Of a stretch of 64,000 nt of DNA, positions 35,608 through 44,002 are shown piece by piece; position 1 is the first letter of the stretch; each line of letters begins with the position of its first letter. A model generated the notes under the pieces. That model saw nothing but the letters and a program-made list of their open reading frames with translations, was not told where the DNA came from and searched no databases. Position numbers and translations under genes: made by a program. This DNA comes from Chloracidobacterium sp. (GTDB lineage: Bacteria; Acidobacteriota; Blastocatellia; Pyrinomonadales; Pyrinomonadaceae): positions 806,001-870,000 of the forward strand of contig JADKKB010000007.1 of the NCBI GenBank assembly GCA_016720705.1. Direction: 5' to 3'.

Positions 35608-38421
35608 CTATCTTACGAAAGCGTTCGGAACCGGCAGATCACCCGATTGACCAAACTGTTGGATAAGAGTTCCTGCGGTGGATCGGGCAGCAAACCACGT
35701 CGAATTAGCCGGGCGGAATACCGCCGCATCGATCTTGCCGTCACCATCGTAATCACCGGCGACCGGAATGTCGCCCGTAGTTCCAAACGGAAAGGCGTAA
35801 AATGAAAGGTCTTCACTTCTCAAGATGGTCCAGAATCCTGTGGACGGCCGGAAATAAGCGATGTCCGCCTTGCTGTCGCCTGTAAAGTCACCCGGCACCG
35901 TCCTGTCTCCATTTTGCCCAAACTGCACTGCCAAGAGTCCCACAGTGCTGCGCTGTATCCACCATTGACCGAGGCTTGGTCGAAAGATCCCGATATCGGC
36001 TTTTCCGTCGCCGTCATAGTCCGCTGCCACCGGAACGTCGCCTGCCGCCCCAAATTGCAGGATCGTAGTGCCGCCGCTTGAATTTGAAATGTACCAGGTC
36101 GAGTTGGACGAGCGAAATACTCCGGCGTCTGCTTTGCCATCGGCGTCATAGTCGGCCGAAACCGGTGTATCGCCATTAGCACCGAACGGAAACGCGTAGA
36201 ATGAATAATCATCACTTCGCAAAACGTACCAGAAGCCGGTAGCGGGTCTGAAGAACGCAATATCGGTCTTACCATCGCCCGTATAGTCTGCCGGTACGAT
36301 CGTATCGGTCGCCGAACCGAATTGCGTCGCTCCGTTGCCGCCGGTGGTGCTCTTTAAGTACCACCATTCGCCCTGTGCGGGACGAAATATCGACATATCG
36401 GTCTTAGCATCGCCGTCAAAATCAAAAGGAGTTCGCTGACCGATCGACGATCCGAAGATCGTAAACTGGAACACCTTCGATGCAGCAAATCCATTAACCG
36501 CAGCCGCGTCCGTCACGTACCAGCGGCCATAAAATGTCTGGCCGATCAGCACCGGGTTATTTGGGATCGACAGACTGACGGACGAATTTCCATTGCCGCC
36601 GCCCGTGCCTGTCAATGTAGCTGTGACCCTCGCAAACGAACCTGATGACGGTATCGACGCCCCGATCCCGGGATCGCTTGAATCGATAACGAGCACAGCC
36701 TGAGCTGACCCAAGGCCATCTGAGACTGCAACCGTAAAGCTCGGATTTCCGACTAATGGCGGTTCGATCGCGGTAACTACCGGAACCGCTCCGCCCGTAC
36801 CGGCACGTCCGGTGCCGGAGACCAGCGGTACTCGGTTCGATTCCGTGTACAATTGCGGGCGATCAAATGGCGGCAGTTCGTTCTGCACACGCAGATCGGT
36901 TAGCGGACGCTTAAGAAATGCCGCAAGGTCAGCCTTTTCTTGCTCGTTCATATTGAGCGGCCGGATAAGATCGTGGTCGATGTTGGCCGCGTCAAAATCG
37001 CCGCCCCGATTGTAAAATTCGACAACGTCTTCGACTGTCGCAAACCGTCCATTGTGCATAAATGGTCCGCGTAACGATAGATTTCGTAGATTAGGTGTCT
37101 TGAAGCTACCGTTCATTATCGGCTCACTCGAGACACCTCCGCGCCCGAGATCATCTGTTTGCGGCCGAACACCGATGTTATGAAAGGCGTGATCGCTCAA
37201 CAGTGCTCCGTTATGACACGAATTGCACTGTCGATCAATGAATACAGCCCGACCATTGTTTTCCGACTCGGTCAACGGCGTTATGCCCTGCAGATCGCGG
37301 TCAAGCGGTGTCCTGTCCGAAAATAGAGTTCGTTCGTGAGTCCCGATCGCCATCGCGATGCGAGCGGGCGTCACGTCCGGTGTGCCGTAAACTTCTTCGA
37401 ACAGTTCGGGGTATGACCGGCCGCCGATCCACGTATTCAGTGCGGCCGGGACATTAGACGCAAGCGCGAGAGGTTTAGATATCTGCATACGCGCAGCGAC
37501 TTGAGTCCAGTTGCGGTTGCCGTGTGACATTTCGCCGGGCGAAAGCGGTGGGCCGAGTGACTGGCTTTCCAGACCGGCGTTCGTCGCGATCAGGATCGAA
37601 TTCGAGATCGGATCGCGAAACTCCGGTGTTGCACGGCCATCCCAAAATAGTCCGTTCGGCGCATATCCGGCATTTAGATAGGTCGGCGATTTACGCCCGG
37701 TAACTTGATCCTTAAATCCAAAAAGTGCGTTCCACGAATAAGTGCCGTCGATTTCGTTTTGCGGCACGCCGGGGGAACCGAAAACATCGTCGAGCGTTTC
37801 AAACGTTCCGTCCGGCCCCGGATTGATCTTTTGGGTTCCGGCGATGGCACTTCGCGGATCTGATCCACCCGCCGCAGGTCGATGACACGTGCCGCAAGAG
37901 ACGGTTCGGGTTGACGACATCTGCTCGTCCCAAAACAGTGTCTTTCCCAAATACGCTTTCGAAGCGGTTATTGGATTTTCAGCGGAGGTGGGTGGTGGTT
38001 CGAGCGGATCGAAAATTCCGGGATAAACCACGCCTACCGCTCGGACGCCCTGATCCGGCGTACTCAAGAGACTTGTCGAGGCACCATTCTCGGCTCTGAC
38101 CCAATAATAGTAATTCTGGCCCGCTGCCGCCGCCGCGTCAAAATAGTAATTGGCTTCGCTGATCCCTATGTCCGTTGCGGTTCCGGGATCGTTGGCGGTA
38201 TTGCGGTAGATACGATAGAGACGTGCTCCGCGCATCGTGTGCCAGTTTATACCGACCTTTGTCACATAGTCGCCATCGGACGCCGTGACCCCGGTCGGGG
38301 CGGCAATAGTGACGGACGAACTAGCCCCTAAGACGGGATTTGAAATAGAAAGGTCGAGATATAGAAAAAGTGCAAACAATACAAAGACTGCAATGATCGA
38401 AATTTTGATCCTGTTTGTCAT
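35608..38421 (-). CDS. Exported di-heme cytochrome c peroxidase/MauG-like protein with FN3 and VCBS repeats
   Basis: A 937-residue exported protein: N-terminal hydrophobic signal/anchor (about 8-24), a fibronectin type III-like domain (about 37-128), then a MauG/CcpA-type di-heme region with CGTCH (176-180) and CNSCH (399-403), followed by GPFMHNGRFATVEDVVEFYNRG. After a Ser/Gly-rich region, residues about 665-937 contain six VCBS/FG-GAP-like units of about 47 residues, each with a calcium-type DxDGDxKxD motif and FRP. Units 1-3 and 4-6 match each other in order (GxWW, then SFYAFPFG, then NSTW), so a three-unit block was duplicated. It could reduce peroxide or oxidise a protein or polymer; the substrate is unknown. 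Confidence 0.85.
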   Translation of the reverse strand: MTNRIKISIIAVFVLFALFLYLDLSISNPVLGASSSVTIAAPTGVTASDGDYVTKVGINWHTMRGARLYRIYRNTANDPGTATDIGISEANYYFDAAAAAGQNYYYWVRAENGASTSLLSTPDQGVRAVGVVYPGIFDPLEPPPTSAENPITASKAYLGKTLFWDEQMSSTRTVSCGTCHRPAAGGSDPRSAIAGTQKINPGPDGTFETLDDVFGSPGVPQNEIDGTYSWNALFGFKDQVTGRKSPTYLNAGYAPNGLFWDGRATPEFRDPISNSILIATNAGLESQSLGPPLSPGEMSHGNRNWTQVAARMQISKPLALASNVPAALNTWIGGRSYPELFEEVYGTPDVTPARIAMAIGTHERTLFSDRTPLDRDLQGITPLTESENNGRAVFIDRQCNSCHNGALLSDHAFHNIGVRPQTDDLGRGGVSSEPIMNGSFKTPNLRNLSLRGPFMHNGRFATVEDVVEFYNRGGDFDAANIDHDLIRPLNMNEQEKADLAAFLKRPLTDLRVQNELPPFDRPQLYTESNRVPLVSGTGRAGTGGAVPVVTAIEPPLVGNPSFTVAVSDGLGSAQAVLVIDSSDPGIGASIPSSGSFARVTATLTGTGGGNGNSSVSLSIPNNPVLIGQTFYGRWYVTDAAAVNGFAASKVFQFTIFGSSIGQRTPFDFDGDAKTDMSIFRPAQGEWWYLKSTTGGNGATQFGSATDTIVPADYTGDGKTDIAFFRPATGFWYVLRSDDYSFYAFPFGANGDTPVSADYDADGKADAGVFRSSNSTWYISNSSGGTTILQFGAAGDVPVAADYDGDGKADIGIFRPSLGQWWIQRSTVGLLAVQFGQNGDRTVPGDFTGDSKADIAYFRPSTGFWTILRSEDLSFYAFPFGTTGDIPVAGDYDGDGKIDAAVFRPANSTWFAARSTAGTLIQQFGQSGDLPVPNAFVR

Positions 38422-38587
38422 ACGGAACTTGCCAGATATTCTCGGGCGAACTGGTGCCTTAAATAAAAATACAGAAATGCGCCGTTGAAAGTATTTAGTT
38501 TACCACTACAAATAATAGGCTCCAAGCACATCTTGCCGAGCAAATTTTGGTTTTGCCTACGCGACATTTCGCGATAAACTCCTGCTA

Positions 38588-40204
38588 ATGAAGAATCGCT
38601 CACTGGTAATACTCGCAACGTGTTTTCTCAGTTCATTATCGCTACTTTCGATGGCACCACTCAGCGGTATCGGACAAACCGGCGGACGTCCGCGTGCGGT
38701 CGCCCCGCAAGCGATAGTTTCGCCGACACCGACACCAACGCCGGTTTCGGCCCAAACCATCGAGACATTGCAAGCCAAGATCCGACAGAGGCTCTTTGCT
38801 CCCGAGGTCAGACGTGGTCGCATCGGCATAAAGGTCGTCTCACTCAACTCAGGAAAAGTAATTTTCGAAAGCGATTCTGAAAAGTATTTTATGCCCGCGT
38901 CGAATATGAAGAACTTTACCGTCGCCACCGCCATCGAAAAACTCACGCCGGATTTTCGCTTCATCACGACGGTCAAGGCACCGACGCCGCCTGACTCCAG
39001 CGGCACGATCAAAGGAAATCTGACGATTGTCGGCGGCGGCGACATTTCGATCTCAAACGCCTTCGACCCTGCATTTCCGCAGGTCGTAAACCCATATTGG
39101 GGCATCGACCGGATCGTCACCTCGATCGTTACTACGGGCGTCAAGCGGATCGAGGGCGACCTCGTGGCAGATGAAAGCTATTTTCGCGGATATTCGCTGC
39201 CGTCTACCTGGGAATGGGACGATCTCCAATCATATTACGGTGCCGGCATATCCGCGTTGCCGCTTAATGACAACGCGGTCGATGTGAGCGTCGTTGCCGG
39301 TTCGGCGGGCAATCAGTGCATAGTACGTATTTCGCCCTTGAACACCCTGATCAGGATTGTAAATAAATGTACAACTTCGGCTAAGGGATCTAAGCGGTCC
39401 ATATCAGTTTTCAAACATCTGGACGATAATGTTTTTGAGGTATCGGGAACGATCGCCGCCGGCGACAATGAGTACAAAGAATCTGTCGCTATTACGCGAC
39501 CCGCCGAGTTGCTGATCACAGTCCTCAAACAACGACTAGAGTCAAAGGGCGTGATCGTCACCGGCAACGCTCGAATGGCCGACAACACACTTCGGTCGAT
39601 CTGCCCAACCTGCCCGCAACCGCCGTCCGTAATTGTTTCAAAGATCGAATCGCCGCCGTTAAGTGTGATCGCTGCTAAGACGATGAAGCCCAGTCAAAAT
39701 ATGTACACCGAGACGCTACTTTGGACCCTCGGTGAACAGATCGGCCGCATTTCAACGCCGACAGGTGACAGTTCGACACTCGGACTTTCAGTGGTTCGAT
39801 CGTTTCTCAAGGAAGTCGGCATCCCCGCCGACTCGATCGTTCAATACGACGGTAGCGGGCTTTCGCGGCACGACCTTATAACGCCATCGGCGGTGACAGC
39901 ACTTTACACGTATATGGCGAAGCAGAGTCGATATTCACAGGCTTGGCGTGACAGCCTTACTATAGGCGGAGTCGACGGAACATTGCGAAATAGATTTAAG
40001 GGCACGGCCGCGAGCGGCAATATTCGCGGCAAGACCGGTACGATCGACCAAGTTTCCGCACTTTCGGGCTATATGACTACGGCCGGGGGCGAACAAATTG
40101 TGCTGTCGATCCTGGTCAACGGTGTCCCCGAACCCCGCAATCGGCTTTCACTGATCGACGAGATCGTCGTACAACTCGCTAACTTTGACGGCAAGATAGA
40201 CTAG
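38588..40204 (+). CDS. dacB: D-alanyl-D-alanine carboxypeptidase/endopeptidase (PBP4, S13)
   Basis: A 538-residue periplasmic peptidoglycan hydrolase that trims pentapeptides and cleaves cross-links. A signal peptide is followed by a Pro/Thr linker (ending near residue 55), then the catalytic SxxK in PASNMKNF (Ser about 103, Lys about 106), the SxN motif in DGSGLSRHD, and KTG in GKTGTIDQVS. The large inserted domain typical of PBP4 lies between SxxK and SxN. Slightly longer than E. coli DacB (477). Confidence 0.93.
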   Translation: MKNRSLVILATCFLSSLSLLSMAPLSGIGQTGGRPRAVAPQAIVSPTPTPTPVSAQTIETLQAKIRQRLFAPEVRRGRIGIKVVSLNSGKVIFESDSEKYFMPASNMKNFTVATAIEKLTPDFRFITTVKAPTPPDSSGTIKGNLTIVGGGDISISNAFDPAFPQVVNPYWGIDRIVTSIVTTGVKRIEGDLVADESYFRGYSLPSTWEWDDLQSYYGAGISALPLNDNAVDVSVVAGSAGNQCIVRISPLNTLIRIVNKCTTSAKGSKRSISVFKHLDDNVFEVSGTIAAGDNEYKESVAITRPAELLITVLKQRLESKGVIVTGNARMADNTLRSICPTCPQPPSVIVSKIESPPLSVIAAKTMKPSQNMYTETLLWTLGEQIGRISTPTGDSSTLGLSVVRSFLKEVGIPADSIVQYDGSGLSRHDLITPSAVTALYTYMAKQSRYSQAWRDSLTIGGVDGTLRNRFKGTAASGNIRGKTGTIDQVSALSGYMTTAGGEQIVLSILVNGVPEPRNRLSLIDEIVVQLANFDGKID

Positions 40205-40229
40205 GCGCCGTCAGAACGCAACATTGCAG

Positions 40230-40268
40230 AACAAGGGAGAGTTAAGGCACGCTGTTCCCTTTTTTTGA
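40230..40268 (+). terminator. Weak possible terminator after dacB
   Basis: AAGGGA and TCCCTT can pair around a long loop, followed by seven T residues just past the dacB stop at 40204. The loop of about 20 nt makes this a tentative call. Confidence 0.35.
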
Positions 40269-40283
40269 ATCGTTATCTAATAG

Positions 40284-40604
40284 CTACCGGCGACCTCCGC
40301 CGCCGTGATCACCCCGTTTACCGCCGCGGTTTCCGCCACCCTCGCCGCCCCGATCTTCACGCTGTTGGGCTTCGTTTACGACGATCTTGCGGCCGTCATA
40401 ATCTTGCCCGTTAAATTGGGCGATCGCTGCTGCTGCCGCGTCGTCCGACCCCATTTCGATAAATCCAAACCCGCGCGAACGCCCGGTTTCGCGATCATAG
40501 ACCACATTGGCAGATTCAACCGGGCCGGCGGCACCAAAATACTCTTGCAAGTCTTCGTTGGATACGCGAAACGACAGATTTCCGACGTAAAGTTTAGTTC
40601 CCAT
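40284..40604 (-). CDS. RRM RNA-binding protein with a glycine/arginine-rich tail
   Basis: A 106-residue protein with one RNA recognition motif: RNP2 KLYVGNLSF (about residues 4-12) and RNP1 RGFGFIEM (about 44-51), then a flexible tail rich in Gly, Arg and Asp (GGEGGGNRGGKRGDHGGGGRR). This is the layout of the small cyanobacterial-type Rbp proteins found in several phyla, implicated in cold response or RNA handling. A monocistronic gene by its surroundings. Confidence 0.93.
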   Translation of the reverse strand: MGTKLYVGNLSFRVSNEDLQEYFGAAGPVESANVVYDRETGRSRGFGFIEMGSDDAAAAAIAQFNGQDYDGRKIVVNEAQQREDRGGEGGGNRGGKRGDHGGGGRR

Positions 40605-40758
40605 TCCCTATTATTCCCCAATAACCAAGAAAAAAGCGTAGCAATGGACTAGCTCGGTTCTTAGGCAGTTTTGCAATAAAGATCTTAAAGCCATATATCC
40701 GTGCAATTCGACATATTGGCAGTCCCGCCGAAACGATAAATCTAGGCACTCGATCAGA

Positions 40759-42165
40759 TCAAGCCCTCAATGCGGCGAGCACCTTTTCGTGGATACCGCC
40801 AAATCCGCCGTTTGACATTATCGCGACCACATCACCGCTCTTCAATTCGGGAGCGAGGTGCTCGACTATGCTATCGGCATCGGCCAGTGTCATTGCCGGT
40901 TTACCGCCGTCGGCGATGCCTTTGATCAGGCGGTCAACATCAAGTACGTCGCCGTACGTTTTGGCGTCTTCCGGATTAAACACGCCGGCAATTATTACTT
41001 TGTCAGCGTGCCTAAATGCTTCGCGATATCGATCTTCAAAGATCGAAAGCCGCGACGACCTTGAACGCGGTTCGAAAACTGCGATCAAACGATTGGCGGC
41101 GTACCGTTGCCGCAGGGCCTTGAGCGTTTCATCGACGGCAGTCGGGTGATGGGCAAAATCGTCAATGACCGTGACGCCGGCCTCGACCCCGCGGATCTCC
41201 ATTCGTCGCTTTACCGATTTGAAAGTATCGAAGGCCTCCTGGATCTTTTCACGCGTTATTCCCCAGGCGTCGGCCGCAATGATTACAGCAAGGCAATTTC
41301 GGACGTTAAACTCCCCGATCATATGGGTCGAGAATTCGGCCCACTTTACATTTTCGCAATAAACGCTAAATCGCGTCCCTTCCGCATCGAATATGAGGTC
41401 GCGGGCCTGCCATTTCGCATTTTCCGACAGGCCGTAAGTTTCGACCTGCGTATGCAGTTTCCCGGACATTGATTCGAGCACTTCGCCGACTACGGGCGAA
41501 TCGATCCCGCAGATGAGACGGCCGTTTCCCGGCACAAGATTCATCAGCCGCGAGAATTGCCATTTGATAGCGTCGAGATCTTTGTAGATATCGGCATGGT
41601 CAAATTCTATATTGCCCACGATCGCGATCTCGGGCAGGTATGACATAAATTTGGGTTTTTTGTCGAAAAATGCCGTGTCATACTCGTCGCCCTCGATAAC
41701 AAAATAGTCGCTGTCGGTCACACGAAAGCTCTGCCCGAAGTTCTGCACAACACCGCCGACCAGAAATGTCGGGTCGAGTCCGCCGGTCTCGCAGACCCAA
41801 GCGGCGATACTTGTCGTTGTCGTCTTACCGTGCGTTCCGGCCACGACCAGCGACCGCCGGCCGCGGATAAATTCTTCGCGGACGACCTCGGCTTGCGACC
41901 GATAGAGCAGCTTTCGATTCAGGACCTCTTCCAGTTCCGGATTGCCGCGCATTATCGTGTTTCCGACGACGGTGACGTCACGCGGCATATCCGTATTTTC
42001 GGTCTTATAGCCGTTCATTATTTCGATCCCTAGCGACTCGAGTTGAGTCGACATCGGGGGATAGACGTTCTGGTCTGAGCCCGTGACGCAATGTCCGGCG
42101 GACTGAAGCATTCCGGCAAGGCTCGCCATCGCCGTTCCACAAATTCCGATCAAGTGATAGTGCAT
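40759..42165 (-). CDS. mpl: UDP-N-acetylmuramate:tripeptide ligase (murein recycling)
   Basis: A 468-residue Mur-ligase that joins recycled L-Ala-gamma-D-Glu-meso-DAP to UDP-MurNAc. It has the Mpl-type N-terminus MHYHLIGICGTAMASLAGML, the ATP loop VAGTHGKTTTTS (about 108-119), the conserved EGDEYDTAFFDKKPKF (about 158-173) and NIEFDHADIY, and DDFAHHPTAVDETL (about 333-346) with the SRSSR segment. EGDEYD and FFDKKPKF separate Mpl from MurC. With dacB nearby it fits peptidoglycan turnover; meso-DAP murein is implied. Confidence 0.93.
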   Translation of the reverse strand: MHYHLIGICGTAMASLAGMLQSAGHCVTGSDQNVYPPMSTQLESLGIEIMNGYKTENTDMPRDVTVVGNTIMRGNPELEEVLNRKLLYRSQAEVVREEFIRGRRSLVVAGTHGKTTTTSIAAWVCETGGLDPTFLVGGVVQNFGQSFRVTDSDYFVIEGDEYDTAFFDKKPKFMSYLPEIAIVGNIEFDHADIYKDLDAIKWQFSRLMNLVPGNGRLICGIDSPVVGEVLESMSGKLHTQVETYGLSENAKWQARDLIFDAEGTRFSVYCENVKWAEFSTHMIGEFNVRNCLAVIIAADAWGITREKIQEAFDTFKSVKRRMEIRGVEAGVTVIDDFAHHPTAVDETLKALRQRYAANRLIAVFEPRSRSSRLSIFEDRYREAFRHADKVIIAGVFNPEDAKTYGDVLDVDRLIKGIADGGKPAMTLADADSIVEHLAPELKSGDVVAIMSNGGFGGIHEKVLAALRA

Positions 42166-42251
42166 AATTGACGTTTGCCATACAGCAATGGCATATTCAT
42201 TCTCGTCACGGCAGTAAGTAAAGTCAAAATCGATAGACGATAGAAATCAAA

Positions 42252-42716
42252 ATGAAAAGCAAAACTCTGTTCCTCGTTGCCGCATTTGCGGCAATGGTAA
42301 TATTCTCAGGCCTGGCTGCGGCTCAGGCAAAATGTACCGAAGCCGGCACTATAAAAAGTGTCACCAAGGCATCGTCCGGCAATTTCGAAACGGTCACCTT
42401 CGACACCCTTATCCGGGAACCGGATCTTAAGGTCTCGAATGCTCGGCCACCCTTTAGTCAATATGGCTCTGAAAAGCGTCTGAAGATACGCGGCAATTAT
42501 TTCAAGAGCATTGTTCTCCGCGGTATCAACTGGGAGTGCAAGATCTCTGAAGCATTTGCCGCCAAAACCTCGAATATCAAGGCCGTCAAGAGCGTCGAAC
42601 AGTTCGAAGGCCAAGTCGAATATATCATCGGCTACAATAAGCGCGGAAGCTATGTCGGTCACTCGGTCGCCAAGACCAAGAAAGGTAGCCGCGTCACTCT
42701 GAAATTCCGCAAATAG
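42252..42716 (+). CDS. Small exported protein of unknown function
   Basis: A 154-residue protein with a clear signal peptide (MKSKTLFLVAAFAAMVIFSGLAAAQA). The mature part is basic and predicted beta-rich (ETVTFDTLIREPDLKVSNARPPF, KIRGNYFKSIVLRGINWECKI), with two cysteines that could form one disulphide. No family recognised. It stands alone between mpl (divergent) and another exported unknown. Confidence 0.7.
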   Translation: MKSKTLFLVAAFAAMVIFSGLAAAQAKCTEAGTIKSVTKASSGNFETVTFDTLIREPDLKVSNARPPFSQYGSEKRLKIRGNYFKSIVLRGINWECKISEAFAAKTSNIKAVKSVEQFEGQVEYIIGYNKRGSYVGHSVAKTKKGSRVTLKFRK

Positions 42717-42921
42717 CGGCCTTTAGCGTGTTTTTTTGATTCGCGCTTTCCTGCGGCCGCTGATATGGGACATTCACTCATTTCGGCGGCCGTTTTAATT
42801 GTCGCAGATGGCGCTTGGCCGTCATTAATTCTGATCAATGGCCGCATATATGAGGCGCTTGCTATAAATAATCCAACGGGCTACTTTCTATCTTAGAAAT
42901 CTAGACGGGTCTCGGATATTG

Positions 42922-43986
42922 ATGATCAAGGCAACGATAAAAAAATTTATAGCGGCTTGCTGGATGATCGGGATGCTTATTGCCGGAGTGCCGGCATTTG
43001 AGACCGACCAATACAATCTGCCACCAACTCCTCTGGCGGACATTGGCGAAGAGGTAAATGGTTATGTGTCGGATGCGATCTCAAAAGCAGTCACGAACCT
43101 GAATGCGAAGATCGAAGCGGCCGAGGCGTGTTTGAATGCCACGAATACCCGCCGCAACGGTTGCCGTTCGATCGAAACCGAACGCAAAGCTCTGGCGCAG
43201 CTTCGCACCAACGACGCGGCCGCCGGTGCCGTCTATAAGCTGCTCGGCGACGGCATTTTCCCGCTGAGCCACATCGGATCCTGGCTGAAATCGCACAAAT
43301 TTTCCGGTCAGCCTGCGCGATACACGACGTCATTTCCGGATTCGATCTGGGCGACACTGCCGACCAATTATCTGACGATAAGTCCGACGATCAGGATGTA
43401 CGGCATCGAGTTTGGGATCGATAAGATCGAACACCTTTTCCAACAGGGCTACTCGTATTACAAGATCTATTCGAGGCAGATAGCCAAAGGTGCGACACCG
43501 CGCGCCGCTACTCAGAAGGCCGTAAGTTGGGGGCAACTTACGGAACGAACATATTACGGATTTCTTGTTTCTGGCGTTTTTTCAAATGCCGATCTTTACG
43601 GAAATTATGTCGGAATGAGATTTTACCAAGGGCTGACGGAAAAGCTGCAGATTGGTGAAAGCTCTCGGCCGTCAACACTTACTCTCGACAATGGCAGATG
43701 GAAATTTAATTCGGAGATCGACGAAGCCAATCTGCTTCGGCCATTCATAACCGACCATCTCAACGAAGCTCTGAATCCCAGCGGTTTCTCCGCCATCGTT
43801 TTTCCGTATGTACGAAAGGCCGTTCGCCAACGGGCTTGTGCCCAATGGAAAACGGCCTTTCCGGAATACACCCGCGATGGCTTGAATACGCGTTCCAACA
43901 ACCTTCGGCAGTGGAACGGCGAGAACTATGGATTCACCGCGAAAAAACGAATGATCTCGATGGGCGACCTCTGTTACGGAGATTAG
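42922..43986 (+). CDS. Exported protein of unknown function
   Basis: A 354-residue protein starting with a signal peptide (MIKATIKKFIAACWMIGMLIAGVPAFE); the frame also allows a TTG one codon earlier. A helical stretch with a Cys pair (AEACLNATNTRRNGCRSIETERKAL) precedes a region with PLSHIGSWLKSHKFSGQPARYTTSFPDSIW and EFGIDKIEHLFQQGYSYYKIY, which resembles the shape of secreted helical proteins, but I recognise no family or catalytic motif. Confidence 0.7.
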   Translation: MIKATIKKFIAACWMIGMLIAGVPAFETDQYNLPPTPLADIGEEVNGYVSDAISKAVTNLNAKIEAAEACLNATNTRRNGCRSIETERKALAQLRTNDAAAGAVYKLLGDGIFPLSHIGSWLKSHKFSGQPARYTTSFPDSIWATLPTNYLTISPTIRMYGIEFGIDKIEHLFQQGYSYYKIYSRQIAKGATPRAATQKAVSWGQLTERTYYGFLVSGVFSNADLYGNYVGMRFYQGLTEKLQIGESSRPSTLTLDNGRWKFNSEIDEANLLRPFITDHLNEALNPSGFSAIVFPYVRKAVRQRACAQWKTAFPEYTRDGLNTRSNNLRQWNGENYGFTAKKRMISMGDLCYGD

Positions 43987-44002
43987 CCGCGATCCGATGT
44001 AC

